Notes under the pieces: generated by a model
Database searches by the model: none
The model's input: only the letters and a program-made list of their open reading frames with translations
Told to the model about the DNA's origin: nothing
Source: an uncultured Saccharospirillaceae bacterium
Lineage (GTDB): Bacteria > Pseudomonadota > Gammaproteobacteria > Pseudomonadales > Oceanobacteraceae
Direction: 5' to 3'
DNA length: 64,000 nucleotides
Assembly (NCBI GenBank): GCA_947503895.1
Contig: CANNFT010000009.1
Span: 62,001 to 126,000 of the forward strand
Position numbers and translations under genes: made by a program
Shown: piece after piece, positions 1 to 8,705 of the stretch
How the letters are laid out: each line of letters opens with the position of its first letter
Position numbering within the stretch: position 1 is the stretch's first letter

Positions 1-1533
1 ACTGCGAATTTTTTCATGTTGTAATTGGGGATCCGTAGGCGACGTTGCCACATAAATAAACTCGTCTTCTGTCAAGATTGTACCATCATTAGCCTGCTCC
101 CAAGCAGTTGAGAACTCTGCGTTTCTCAGCCTATAAATCTCTTGCCCCCTTTGCTCAAAAATATTAGGGGAACGTACTGCTTCGCTATATATAAGTCGGA
201 GTACTTGGTTATTACTGATATGTTTGTTAATTGCAATACGAGGGGTGGTTGCAGAATCAGACAAGTCATCATCCTCCCAACTGACCCCTAAATTAATGAC
301 CCAATCTTCTGTGAGTTTAATTTCAGCATTCCCAAATAAACTTCTAGTTTCAACATCAAACCTCTCAGGCAGGTAAGTTTCAGACTCAACGCTTTCTTTT
401 CGATATCTTGTTCCAGATACCGTTCGGAGATACTTGTTCCATGCCATGGTATGCTGAATTTCAACATCGACACGTTCTTCGGTTCCGTTTAAGTTTGCAT
501 CAACACAGTAATCTAATTGATCAAATGCACCACCGGTAAGCGTACTACCTATACAGGCTTCCCACTCTTGCACTCGATTTGTGTATTGATAATACGCTTG
601 ATATTGAATCTGCTGACTTTGGCTAATTTCGTGGTGTAAACGTGTCCAAAGAAAACTATCCACGACATCAATATCCTGAGGTGTTCTGTAGTAAATAATA
701 TCTTCTGTTTCACGCTGTTGATTCGTGCCTTCTTTATAACCAATCTGTGTCTCTAGGTTCAGTTTTTTGCTCAGTGTCGTATTTGTTCGAAGGGAAAAAT
801 GATTAATTTCTCTAGAGTCTCTATTCTTTTCAGGTTCATCTGAATTTTTATCCTCTCGAAAATCAAACCCATCGTCGCTTTTACCTGAAAGGGTGATTCG
901 GTAGTCTGTTCCAGCAATCTTGGCGCCTTTATTGACATAGAAGTCCCGAATGCCATTTGAGCCTCGTGTCACTTTGGCTCGTACACCGTGCACATCTTCA
1001 GGCTTTTTGGTCAGAATATTTACGATCCCTAGGAATGAGTTTGCGCCGTAGGCGGCACTGTTTGGGCCACGAATGACTTCGATACGCTGTATATCTTCAA
1101 CCGCCAGCGGTAAATCGGTCCAAGAAACACGCGGTACGCTTGGCAGTGCAGGTTTATAGACAGAACGACCATCGACCAACACCTGCAACCGCCTATGCTC
1201 TGCTACTTGGGTGCCGTGGTAGGTGACCGTGGTTTGCTTGCCGCCGTGCGTTCCATCATTGGCGACCAACATACCGGGCACGAGGCGAAATATTTCTTCT
1301 ATGGTTCGAATGCCCATTCGTTCAATTAACTCGGCTTCGATGATGGTGACGGAGGCAGGGGTATCTAGCTGGCTTTGACGCAGTCGCGTCGCCGTGAGAA
1401 CAATGGGCATATTGGCAATTTCATCTTGCCCTCCCCAAGATGAGTCCCCCCAATCATCCAGTGGGTCGTTCAAGCTATGGGCAGCCAATGGAAGTGCCAT
1501 AAACACAGCAATAGCGAGTGGATTCCGGAACAT
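1..1533 (-). CDS. TonB-dependent outer-membrane receptor (C-terminus beyond the window)
   Basis: An open frame runs leftward off the window. It codes for a signal-peptide-like N-terminus, then a TonB plug: a short stretch with VLTATRLRQS, then TPASVTIIEAELIERMGI, VLVDGRSVYKP and the diagnostic IEVIRGPNSAAYGANSFLGIV. Beta-barrel-like alternating sequence rich in Tyr, Asn and Arg follows. Such receptors import siderophores, cobalamin, haem or sugars across the outer membrane using ExbBD-TonB energy; the ligand cannot be read here. About 511 residues are visible and the end of the barrel is missing. The start at 1533 has AGGA about 12 bases upstream and gives a compact leader. An in-frame ATG at 1581 would add 16 polar residues and has no clear ribosome site. 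No transport partner gene is visible nearby. Confidence 0.9.
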   Translation of the reverse strand, partial: MFRNPLAIAVFMALPLAAHSLNDPLDDWGDSSWGGQDEIANMPIVLTATRLRQSQLDTPASVTIIEAELIERMGIRTIEEIFRLVPGMLVANDGTHGGKQTTVTYHGTQVAEHRRLQVLVDGRSVYKPALPSVPRVSWTDLPLAVEDIQRIEVIRGPNSAAYGANSFLGIVNILTKKPEDVHGVRAKVTRGSNGIRDFYVNKGAKIAGTDYRITLSGKSDDGFDFREDKNSDEPEKNRDSREINHFSLRTNTTLSKKLNLETQIGYKEGTNQQRETEDIIYYRTPQDIDVVDSFLWTRLHHEISQSQQIQYQAYYQYTNRVQEWEACIGSTLTGGAFDQLDYCVDANLNGTEERVDVEIQHTMAWNKYLRTVSGTRYRKESVESETYLPERFDVETRSLFGNAEIKLTEDWVINLGVSWEDDDLSDSATTPRIAINKHISNNQVLRLIYSEAVRSPNIFEQRGQEIYRLRNAEFSTAWEQANDGTILTEDEFIYVATSPTDPQLQHEKIRS

Positions 1534-1627
1534 AGTCTCAATGCTTCCTGATGGTCTTATTTTTTTGTTATCCGTATTCATTTACGTTAGTAACAACTGA
1601 CTTTATTGTCCAATGACTTGAATACGT

Positions 1628-1642
1628 TGAGAATAATACTGA
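1628..1642 (-). promoter_or_regulatory. possible Fur-like operator upstream of the TonB receptor
   Basis: The 15-base stretch tgagaataatactga matches about 10 of 14 positions of the 7-1-7 Fur consensus TGATAATnATTATCA. It lies about 95 bases upstream of the receptor start. Iron control is common for such receptors, but the match is imperfect and this is only a candidate. Confidence 0.22.
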
Positions 1643-1750
1643 ACCCGCGCGCACCATTCAAAAAGGCGACGCGCAGTAGCGTTTTTATGCGTTTGGGTTA
1701 TATAAGAAAAAGGAGGGAATTGATCTGTCGATTTCGGTCAAACTGGCCAA

Positions 1751-2143
1751 CTAGGCGCTTTCTTTTAGACGCTGATGCTTAGGTGCAAACTTTTCATCTA
1801 AATAACGAATGATGTCACTAGACTCGTAAAGCCATTTAGTGCCACTTTTCTTTTCAATCTTTAAGCAAGGGACTTGAGCGCGGCCACCGCCGGACAGCAG
1901 CTCTTTTTGATAGATGTGGCACCGTTTCAGATTTTTTTCCTGAACATCAACATTCAATTGCTTTAAATGCTTTCGAACGCGGTGACAGTAGGGACAGTTT
2001 TTTAGATCGTATAGCGTCAGACTGGCGGCCAGTCGATTCACACTGGCTTGTTCGTGTTCGCTACGCTGCAAGGGTTTCGCCGGAAGTGCTAGCTCGTCAA
2101 CCCAGTTTCCGTATTTGCCCAATAGTGCTTTGTACCAGGACAT
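1751..2143 (-). CDS. glutaredoxin-like / GST N-terminal domain protein
   Basis: A 130-residue protein with a thioredoxin-fold glutaredoxin domain in its C-terminal two thirds. The redox motif C50-P-Y-C53 follows the beta strand TLYDLKN. The cis-proline strand appears as AQVPCLKI and is followed by WLYESSDIIRYLDEKF, the typical GST-N/glutaredoxin ending. The first ~40 residues are an extension not needed for the fold. The likely role is glutathione-dependent thiol-disulfide exchange or membrane-adjacent redox repair in the cytoplasm; the substrate is unknown. It stands alone, 157 bases from the next small gene on the same strand. Confidence 0.85.
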   Translation of the reverse strand: MSWYKALLGKYGNWVDELALPAKPLQRSEHEQASVNRLAASLTLYDLKNCPYCHRVRKHLKQLNVDVQEKNLKRCHIYQKELLSGGGRAQVPCLKIEKKSGTKWLYESSDIIRYLDEKFAPKHQRLKESA

Positions 2144-2301
2144 ACAACTACTGCCAGTGTCTGAAAATTTCGCCGTATTCTACTGACTGAAATTCAAATT
2201 TCCACCTTTTATAAAGATAATTTTTGGCATAGTCGGACTTAGTCAGTTTTGCTTTTTATATACGCATTTTGACTAGTCAGGGCGAATGGTCGCCAATCGG
2301 C

Positions 2302-2415
2302 TCAAATGCCCACAAATTGCTTCAATGCCAGCAAGGCAAAGACCATGACAAACAGCATGTAAATCAGTGACCAGCGAATCCAGAGACATTTTCGGCAAGG
2401 TGTCGAGCGGGGCAT
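2302..2415 (-). CDS. small single-pass membrane peptide (37 aa), unknown function
   Basis: A short frame preceded by a good ribosome site (GAGG, then five bases, then ATG). The peptide has a basic N-terminus with a CxxC pair (MPRSTPCRKCLW), then one hydrophobic helix (IYMLFVMVFALLAL) ending KQFVGI. This layout of a positive head, one membrane span and a short tail suits a small inner-membrane protein. It lies downstream of lepB on the same strand and may be co-transcribed. No family is recognised. Size, ribosome site and topology support a real gene, but conservation could not be tested. Confidence 0.45.
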   Translation of the reverse strand: MPRSTPCRKCLWIRWSLIYMLFVMVFALLALKQFVGI

Positions 2416-2484
2416 ATACACCTCAGGGAGCGAATTAGACACTCCCCAAGTGTAGTTAGATATTCTGTGTTTAAAAATGCAGGA

Positions 2485-3291
2485 CTATTGAATCATCTTA
2501 TTGCGGTGGAGCCCTGGTATGCTATCCCAACCTTCCCAATGCATCCAAACGGCAAACGCTTTACCGACAATATTTTCATCTGGCACAAATCCCCAATAAC
2601 GGCTGTCGCCACTGTTATCGCGATTATCACCTAGCATAAAGTAGTGACCCTCAGGAACCGTCCATTCTGTGCGCTGTTCGCGAGACGGCGCTTGAGCGTA
2701 TATCTGAACAGGGTGCGTCATGTTGCCCAAATCTTCTTCATAGGTCAGCACTTGAGGAGCATTTTTGGGTTTGGCATCAATTAAACTGTGCTGCACCAAT
2801 TCGCCATTAACATACAATTTTTTATCTTGATATTTAATGTGGTCTCCCGGTAGACCAATGACACGCTTGATAAAGTATCGTGGATCATGCGGAGGGATAA
2901 ACACCATCACATCACCTCGCTCAGGGTCATCAATGGGCACCACTTTCGTGCCCAGCACAGGCAGCCTTAACCCATATGCAAACTTATTCACGACAATGAA
3001 ATCACCTTTGATCAAAGTTGGCTCCATCGAACCCGATGGAATTTGAAAAGGCTCAACGAGAAACGAACGCAATACCAGCACTAATGCCAACACAGGGAAA
3101 AAGCCTTTGCTGGTCTCAATTAACCAGCCTTCTCGAGTTGCTTCGTTTAATTGTTCATCTGAAGCACCCGAATGTTTCAAGCCATCTGCGACGGCCATTC
3201 GGCGATTGGCAAAATACACTTTGTCTGCCAATGCAATGACGCCAGTAACAAAAACAGCAATCACCAATATCAAAGGAAAATCTATATCCAT
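2485..3291 (-). CDS. lepB: signal peptidase I
   Basis: This 268-residue S26A peptidase cleaves signal peptides from exported proteins at the periplasmic face of the inner membrane. A first transmembrane segment at about 5-22 is followed by a cytoplasmic loop and a second span at about 64-80. The catalytic serine is S88 in IPSGSMEPTL and the general-base lysine is K142 in RYFIKRVIGLPGD. Box E is GDNRDNSGDSRYWG at about 221-234. All catalytic boxes are present and the length is normal. In many gammaproteobacteria lepB follows lepA and precedes rnc-era; none of those genes is here, so this may be a relocated or second copy. Confidence 0.96.
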   Translation of the reverse strand: MDIDFPLILVIAVFVTGVIALADKVYFANRRMAVADGLKHSGASDEQLNEATREGWLIETSKGFFPVLALVLVLRSFLVEPFQIPSGSMEPTLIKGDFIVVNKFAYGLRLPVLGTKVVPIDDPERGDVMVFIPPHDPRYFIKRVIGLPGDHIKYQDKKLYVNGELVQHSLIDAKPKNAPQVLTYEEDLGNMTHPVQIYAQAPSREQRTEWTVPEGHYFMLGDNRDNSGDSRYWGFVPDENIVGKAFAVWMHWEGWDSIPGLHRNKMIQ

Positions 3292-3452
3292 ACCTACTCT
3301 CTAACGTGTTGACCCACCCATTATGGCCGCCCATTCTAGCCACTGTTCCGCTTCCTCGCCAGCGTTACGATTGAATGCTTGAGATTTGACCGAGTTTCCA
3401 GCATCGGTGCTGTGCAAGAACGACCTGACAGTGATCGTTTTATTTACGCGTT

Positions 3453-4772
3453 TTATTTACGCAAACCGCGTATGGCTTGTGCTAAATCCACGGCGTAATC
3501 GTCTGTCATACCTGCGATGTAATCGACCACTCGCATATAGGCGGTGTATTTATCCCAACCGACTTTAGGGGCGTGCCTTCCGATTAAATCCAAAATACGC
3601 TGACTTCGGAATGTGACCGCTCCACCGCTCACCACTTCATTGGCGGCCGTTAAAAACACCTCCAATAAACTCCCTAGGGTCGTGTAAGCGCCAATCTCGA
3701 TCAAAGCTTTTTTCGGATCGTTAAAAATACGTGTTCTGGCCAGAGATTTAGCCGTATTGATACAAGCTGAGATTTCTGGAGCAGATAAGTTGATTAAGTC
3801 CCCTTTGATCGTGCCAGCCAATAATTCATCCTGATGGGCAAGAAAGGTGTCACACACACCTGTGACCAGTTTATCAATGGCCTTGCCTCTCAATACTGCC
3901 AATCGTCTTCGCGGCGGGTCCGATGGCTCCGTTTCGAAATAACTACTCGGGACATCAGGGCCAATCAGTTCGAGCAAAAGATTGGCAACCTCTTCATACT
4001 GTAAAAGGTTCATCTCTATGCCATCTTCTAGATCGATGATGGCATAACAGATGTCATCTGCCGCTTCGACTAGATAAACCAATGGATGGCGACAATATTG
4101 ATGCTCAGTGATGGGCTTCAAACCCAAGTGCTGTGCTATTTCGTGCAAAAAGGGCAGTTCTGATTGGTAAACACCAAACTTCTCACCTTTTAGCGGATCT
4201 TGATAACTGCTGTCCCATGGATACTTTAAGAACGCACCGAGTGTGGCATATGAGAGCCTCATCCCACCTGCAAATCGGTGATACTCCAGCTGTGTGAGGA
4301 TTCGTAATCCCTGAGCATTCCCTTCAAATGTTTGTAAATCACGAATCTGTGCAGCGGATAAATCTTCTAAATACACCGCATTGACAGGATCTCGAAACCA
4401 TTGCCGAATCGCATCTTCACCGGTATGACCAAAAGGAGGGTTGCCGATGTCATGCGCCAAACAGGCCGCTTGTACAATGGCTCCCATATCCGCCGGCGTC
4501 ATATGAGCCGGCAAGTTTTCACCTAACATCTCACCGACCCGTGTCCCTAAGCTTCGGCCGACGCAACTGGCTTCCAAGCTGTGAGTGAGACGGCTGTGCA
4601 CGTGATCGTTATCTGAGAGGGGATGAACTTGTGTCTTACGCTCCAACCTACGAAAGGCACTGGAAAATACAACGCGGTCATGATCCTTATGAAAAGGGCT
4701 ACGACTGGTTTGAGCATCGTCCTGCTGCTGAACCCCAAAACGGTGATGACTGAGTAACGTTAGCCAATCCAT
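3453..4772 (-). CDS. dgt: dGTPase-family HD-domain triphosphohydrolase
   Basis: About 439 residues with the N-terminal features of deoxyguanosinetriphosphate triphosphohydrolase-like proteins: RSPFHKDHDRVVFSSAFRRL, then HSRLTHSLEA, then the HD metal motif AHDIGNPPFGHTGE. The His and Asp residues of the HD site are all present. These enzymes remove triphosphate from dNTPs and adjust nucleotide pools. A GTG two codons upstream (4778) lies inside the ribosome site GAGGTGTCT, so the ATG at 4772 is the better start. The gene is 44 bases downstream of the prephenate dehydratase on the same strand, so the two may share a transcript although no functional link is known. Confidence 0.92.
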   Translation of the reverse strand: MDWLTLLSHHRFGVQQQDDAQTSRSPFHKDHDRVVFSSAFRRLERKTQVHPLSDNDHVHSRLTHSLEASCVGRSLGTRVGEMLGENLPAHMTPADMGAIVQAACLAHDIGNPPFGHTGEDAIRQWFRDPVNAVYLEDLSAAQIRDLQTFEGNAQGLRILTQLEYHRFAGGMRLSYATLGAFLKYPWDSSYQDPLKGEKFGVYQSELPFLHEIAQHLGLKPITEHQYCRHPLVYLVEAADDICYAIIDLEDGIEMNLLQYEEVANLLLELIGPDVPSSYFETEPSDPPRRRLAVLRGKAIDKLVTGVCDTFLAHQDELLAGTIKGDLINLSAPEISACINTAKSLARTRIFNDPKKALIEIGAYTTLGSLLEVFLTAANEVVSGGAVTFRSQRILDLIGRHAPKVGWDKYTAYMRVVDYIAGMTDDYAVDLAQAIRGLRK

Positions 4773-4816
4773 AGACACCTCAATATGTCGATAAATGCAG
4801 TCTGCAAGTGATTCAC

Positions 4817-5734
4817 TTAAATGAACTCATGTTGCGATCTAAACTCGTGTGCCGGATAGGTACCCAGCCAGCGGATATCCGTCGAAAAGTAGGCTAACTC
4901 ATCCATAGCCCGCTGCATGGCTGGGTCATCTCTATGAGCGGCGACATCAACATGAAAACGACTACTAATCAAGGTTCCACCATCCATGTAGCTTTCAATT
5001 TTGATCAGGTTCAGACCATTCGTAGCAAACCCTCCCAACGCCTTATACAGGGCTGCCGGAATATTCCTTACCTTAAATAGAATCGAAGTAATATAAGATT
5101 GATGCGACTCCCATTTGGGCGGGGCAACCGCCCTAGAGAACATCATAAATCGTGTGGTATTCCCTGAGACATCTTCGAAGTGTGTCTTGAGTATCTCCAG
5201 ACCATATAGTTGCGCAGCCAGCGAGGATGCAATGACAGACCCAGAGAGGTCATTAGCCTCTGCTAGAAGCTTGGCAGCACCCGCAGTGTCAAATTCCGCT
5301 ATAGGCTGAAGCCCAGCCGCTTGAATACTGTCATGACATTGAGCCAAAGCCTGAGGATGTGAGCTGACCCAAGTGGGTTGGGCATGAGGCAATGCCATTA
5401 GGCAATGGTCGACCGGCTGAAAGTGCTCCCCCACTATTTGAAGCTGATTCTTAGGCACTTGACGGTAGATCTCCTCGACTCTTCCAGCAGTGGAATTTTC
5501 AAGTGGGATCATAGCTAGCTCGGCATCACCCGCTTCGACTGCGGATAAAGCCTCTAAAAATGTTTCAAATGCTATGGGCTCATGATCTGGGAAGACTTGC
5601 TGGCAAGATAAGTGGCTGTATGCTCCAAGCTGACCTTGAAAGGCAATTTTTTTAGCTGGTGTAACGGTTTTTGCGCTCAATGGTGAGTGTCCTTGTAACG
5701 CTCGTCTGTTTATCAGACGCAAGTTTAACGGCAT
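4817..5734 (-). CDS. pheA: monofunctional prephenate dehydratase with ACT domain
   Basis: A 305-residue protein converting prephenate to phenylpyruvate in phenylalanine synthesis. The catalytic half starts at KIAFQGQLGAYSH (near residue 28) and contains AMIPLENSTAGRV and the catalytic threonine motif GNTTRF. A C-terminal ACT domain follows, with the feedback-binding pattern NLIKIESYMDGG then SSRFHVDV. No chorismate mutase domain precedes it. Most gammaproteobacteria instead use a fused mutase-dehydratase P-protein, and this ACT signature resembles the monofunctional type I associate with alphaproteobacteria. Transfer or an unusual aromatic-pathway layout is possible. Confidence 0.93.
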   Translation of the reverse strand: MPLNLRLINRRALQGHSPLSAKTVTPAKKIAFQGQLGAYSHLSCQQVFPDHEPIAFETFLEALSAVEAGDAELAMIPLENSTAGRVEEIYRQVPKNQLQIVGEHFQPVDHCLMALPHAQPTWVSSHPQALAQCHDSIQAAGLQPIAEFDTAGAAKLLAEANDLSGSVIASSLAAQLYGLEILKTHFEDVSGNTTRFMMFSRAVAPPKWESHQSYITSILFKVRNIPAALYKALGGFATNGLNLIKIESYMDGGTLISSRFHVDVAAHRDDPAMQRAMDELAYFSTDIRWLGTYPAHEFRSQHEFI

Positions 5735-5914
5735 TTGTTCTTGTGTACGATGAACGTCAGTAAATTGCCTTCAGCTGCGCAAAATGCAGCCCAATCAGTG
5801 CCTAGACCGTCTACGCTTGGGATTGACCTCACTTATGCCCATACCTTTACGGGTAAATTTTATTCGATTCACCGTAAGTTATTGTATTTTCGTGGGAAAA
5901 CCTTAAAAAAAGGG

Positions 5915-5943
5915 TTGACCCCAAAACCAAAGATCCATAGTAT
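5915..5943 (+). promoter_or_regulatory. strong sigma70 promoter for the tRNA-Asn/Pro cluster
   Basis: TTGACC (5915-5920) and TAGTAT (5938-5943) are separated by exactly 17 bases. A GC-containing discriminator follows, and the first tRNA starts 40 bases downstream. This is the expected layout for a growth-rate-controlled tRNA promoter. Confidence 0.7.
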
Positions 5944-5982
5944 ACGCATCGCTCGCTGAGGCGTTGCCAAAGCGAGAGTTGT

Positions 5983-6058
5983 TCCCCGATAGCTCAGTTG
6001 GTAGAGCAGTAGACTGTTAATCTATTGGTCACTGGTTCGAGTCCAGTTCGGGGAGCCA
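5983..6058 (+). tRNA. tRNA-Asn (GTT), copy 1
   Basis: A 76-base cloverleaf with acceptor arms TCCCCGA/TCGGGGA, a D-arm containing AGCTCAGTTGGTAGAGC, anticodon loop with GTT, T-arm GGTTCGAGTCC and an encoded CCA end. It is identical to the copy at 6193. Confidence 0.98.
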
Positions 6059-6061
6059 CTT

Positions 6062-6138
<77 letters not shown>

Positions 6139-6192
6139 ACTTGCCTTTAACAAGCAAGTCTAGCCTTTGAATACTTTCATTGTGCACTTAGT

Positions 6193-6268
6193 TCCCCGAT
6201 AGCTCAGTTGGTAGAGCAGTAGACTGTTAATCTATTGGTCACTGGTTCGAGTCCAGTTCGGGGAGCCA
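6193..6268 (+). tRNA. tRNA-Asn (GTT), copy 2
   Basis: An identical repeat of the tRNA-Asn at 5983, with encoded CCA. It is part of a tandem duplication of the Asn-Pro pair; the spacer between this copy and its Pro partner is 39 bases instead of 3. Confidence 0.98.
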
Positions 6269-6307
6269 TTTCCTTAAGAAATTTCCCTTTCTAAAGAAAT
6301 ACAATGT

Positions 6308-6384
<77 letters not shown>

Positions 6385-6604
6385 ATAAACACTTCTTTTA
6401 AGTCATTCCGCTTACACCATTACACTCACCACCCTCTACCACACGCATTCATTTCAGCCTACAAACACCGCATTCAGATTCGCCCGAAACTCATCACAAC
6501 CCATTACACCACTGCCCACCCAAGACTTACACCGCTGCATACATAGCGCATGCCGATGCCAACACAGATACCAACTACGACAGTTAATCATTAAGTGACG
6601 CGCG

Positions 6605-6640
6605 CGCAAAAAAAACCCCGGAATGATCCAGGGTCTTTTA
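6605..6640. terminator. bidirectional rho-independent terminator
   Basis: The hairpin ACCCCGGA-ATGA-TCCAGGGT (6615-6634) has an A-run on its left and TCTTTT on its right. Read leftward it ends the FKBP gene with a long U-run. Read rightward it can end the tRNA transcript. The 230 bases between the last tRNA and this hairpin show no gene. Confidence 0.8.
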
Positions 6641-6669
6641 ATATACTAGAAAAATCTCAACTCAATGAA

Positions 6670-7362
6670 TTAAGACTTCTCAATACCTAGCAATTCAACT
6701 TCGAATACCAAAGCAGAGTTTGCAGGGATTTTAGGGCTTGGGCTTTGCTCACCATACGCTAGATCGGCAGGGATATGTAAACGCCACTTATCACCCACTT
6801 TCATCAACTGAAGCGCTTCAGTCCAACCAGAAATAACACGATTTACTGGGAAGGTCGCAGGTGCACCGCGCTCAACAGAGCTATCAAATACAGAGCCGTC
6901 GATCAAAGTGCCGTGATAGTGAACTTTTACAACGTCTTCAGCTTGTGGCATTTCGCCATCACCAGAAGCCAACACTTCATACTGAAGACCACTATCTGTC
7001 ACTGTCATGCCTTCTTTCTTAGCATTTTCAGTTAGGTAATCTTGGCTTTTCTTAACGGACGCTTCCGCTTCAACCTTTTGAATCTCCATTTGCTTTTCAC
7101 GAACAGAAGCAAATGCAGCACGGATAGCCTCTTCATCTAAGCGAGGTTCTTTTTCAGAAAGAATATCCTTAAGACCCGCTACCAATGCATCAGAGTTAAT
7201 CTCTACTGGCTGGCTTTTAACACTGCGCGCCATGCTCATGCCAATGCCGTAACTCATTTTGTCTTCTTCAGTCGTAAGAGCGACTTCTTTCTCTTGCTCT
7301 GGACCACAACCCACCGACAACAATGTGGCAGGTAAAATAACAGCCGCTAATATCTTGCGCAT
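6670..7362 (-). CDS. FKBP-type peptidyl-prolyl isomerase, Mip/FklB-like lipoprotein
   Basis: About 230 residues. A signal peptide ends in a lipobox-like LLSVGC (Cys19), suggesting membrane anchoring. A helical dimerisation domain follows (about 35-115, including MSYGIGMSMARS), then a C-terminal FKBP domain with VKVHYHGTLIDGSVFDSS, VISGWTEALQLMKVGDKWRL and IPANSALVFEVELLGI. It would accelerate proline isomerisation during envelope protein folding. The ATG at 7362 is preceded by AAGGA at good distance; a TTG two codons earlier is less likely. A small lipoprotein gene lies 25 bases upstream on the same strand and may be co-transcribed. Confidence 0.93.
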   Translation of the reverse strand: MRKILAAVILPATLLSVGCGPEQEKEVALTTEEDKMSYGIGMSMARSVKSQPVEINSDALVAGLKDILSEKEPRLDEEAIRAAFASVREKQMEIQKVEAEASVKKSQDYLTENAKKEGMTVTDSGLQYEVLASGDGEMPQAEDVVKVHYHGTLIDGSVFDSSVERGAPATFPVNRVISGWTEALQLMKVGDKWRLHIPADLAYGEQSPSPKIPANSALVFEVELLGIEKS

Positions 7363-7387
7363 ATCCAATCCTTAAAAACAGGGGTTA

Positions 7388-7615
7388 TTATTTACAAACA
7401 AATCGATTTTCGCGATCTAACCGTCTCTGGCATTCACGATGAAAATTACTGCAGGCCTGTGCATCCATAGGGCTCAAATCGACAGCGTAATCACATGCAT
7501 GAACTTTTTTACGGAGGTCATCATCCGATAGCCGGGTAATATCGTTACCACATGAACTGATATTCAAACACACCAGCAAAAAGCCAGATCGGATTATACC
7601 AGAGCCGCACCGCAT
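7388..7615 (-). CDS. small cysteine-rich putative lipoprotein
   Basis: About 75 residues: a hydrophobic leader with lipobox-like LNISSC, then a charged domain with paired cysteines (KKVHACDYAV, AQACSNFHREC and terminal RFVCK). The ATG at 7615 has GGTGAG just upstream; GTG codons at 7624-7627 are alternatives. The remaining cysteines could form disulfides in the periplasm. It lies directly upstream of the FKBP lipoprotein in the same direction. Function unknown; I have a vague memory of similar short cysteine proteins in related bacteria but cannot name the family. Confidence 0.6.
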   Translation of the reverse strand: MRCGSGIIRSGFLLVCLNISSCGNDITRLSDDDLRKKVHACDYAVDLSPMDAQACSNFHRECQRRLDRENRFVCK

Positions 7616-7715
7616 ATAACTCACCACATTAATGCTACTTCAATTTTCGAAGAAATATTGCGCAGCAGTCCAAAAACTGATTGATTTTACGGATCACAGG
7701 GTAGAGTTTAAGGTG

Positions 7716-7745
7716 AAAAAAAGCCAGCATCACTGGCTTTTCACA
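7716..7745 (-). terminator. rho-independent terminator of the outer-membrane protein gene
   Basis: The perfect stem AAAAGCCAG / CTGGCTTTT (7719-7727 and 7733-7741) with a five-base loop is followed, read leftward, by more U residues. It sits 14 bases beyond the stop codon at 7755. Confidence 0.85.
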
Positions 7746-7754
7746 CATTTTTTA

Positions 7755-8540
7755 CTATAGATGGAGACTCAAGCCAAAGTAAGGACCTGCTACTGCCGCA
7801 CTGGCCTTCAGGTCATCTTCATCACCACCGTAGTCATCAGGATCCAGATCTAAACTGAAACTCCTGTAACCAGCACTCAGGCCAACATCGAGCAATGGAA
7901 TGATCGGCAGTACATAGGTTAGATTTAGATCAAAGTCTTTCACACCTGAACCGCCGATGGCAAACAGATTCATATCTCCGCCTACAGACAACCCCGTCAA
8001 TGGAATATCCGCTCCCACTTTAGCGTAAGCCATGGGAATCACGACATTAAAGTCTTCCTCTAGCTTCTCACCTGCGATAGCAGAGGACATTTTGACATAA
8101 CCGTCAAACTGTCGTGCCGTCACCCCAAAATCTAAGGTCACGATGGGCAGCGGCGGGCTCCAATAAAGGGTTAAATCCGTGTGACTAAAATCAGCATCTG
8201 TTTTGACATCATTCAGGGCCACTGGGAAGCTCTGCCCACCCAGCTCAAACGATGATGAAACTTGACCATTTTTACCGCTCGCCTGTATCGCAGAACTCTT
8301 TATTTTAATATTTGGGATAACAGGAACCGCATGCTCAAAGGCTGCGTAAAAGACGTTATTGCCTGTTTTATCTACATTTAGGTCGCGGTCGATATCAACC
8401 TCTTGACCAGAATCTTTGAGATTACCTGAGTAAGATTGATCCCAATAATATCCGCCAGCATAAAGATCAACCAGCGGCAGCGCGCTAGCAGCCTGGGGCA
8501 AAGCAGCAGCCAAGGTCGCTGCCGTCAGAAGTTTTTTCAT
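7755..8540 (-). CDS. TIGR04219-type outer-membrane beta-barrel protein
   Basis: A 261-residue protein with a clear signal peptide (MKKLLTAATLAAALPQAASA). The rest is amphipathic beta strands: LVDLYAGGYYWDQSYSG, FYAAFEHAVPVIPNIKI, LTLYWSPPLPIVTLDFGV, AYAKVGADIPLTGL and DVGLSAGYRSFSLDL, ending in an aromatic/hydrophobic barrel terminus YFGLSLHL. The recurring 'PLPIV', 'PVIPNI' and 'PIIPLLDV' turns fit the TIGR04219 family of small barrels found in marine gammaproteobacteria. Role unknown. It has its own terminator and probably its own promoter. Confidence 0.8.
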   Translation of the reverse strand: MKKLLTAATLAAALPQAASALPLVDLYAGGYYWDQSYSGNLKDSGQEVDIDRDLNVDKTGNNVFYAAFEHAVPVIPNIKIKSSAIQASGKNGQVSSSFELGGQSFPVALNDVKTDADFSHTDLTLYWSPPLPIVTLDFGVTARQFDGYVKMSSAIAGEKLEEDFNVVIPMAYAKVGADIPLTGLSVGGDMNLFAIGGSGVKDFDLNLTYVLPIIPLLDVGLSAGYRSFSLDLDPDDYGGDEDDLKASAAVAGPYFGLSLHL

Positions 8541-8705
8541 TGTGCCTTCCTTTATAAGAGTTCTTGTAAGCGCAGGCCTAACCTAACATGGAGGCACTCA
8601 CCTGCCAATAATATCGCAAGGAAGAGCCTTCAATTCTGTGAATCGGGCGCGGTTTACGAGACCATTTGCCGCTCAGCAACGGCAAACTCACCCGCCAGCC
8701 AATGA

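Noticed and set aside
288..956. Three short minus-strand frames under the TonB receptor
   Set aside because: They are out of frame with a continuous receptor reading frame that covers the whole region and has clear plug motifs.
5735..5959. 74-codon plus-strand frame between pheA and the tRNAs
   Set aside because: It has no ribosome site and its 3' part overlaps the well-formed tRNA promoter at 5915-5943; the peptide resembles nothing.
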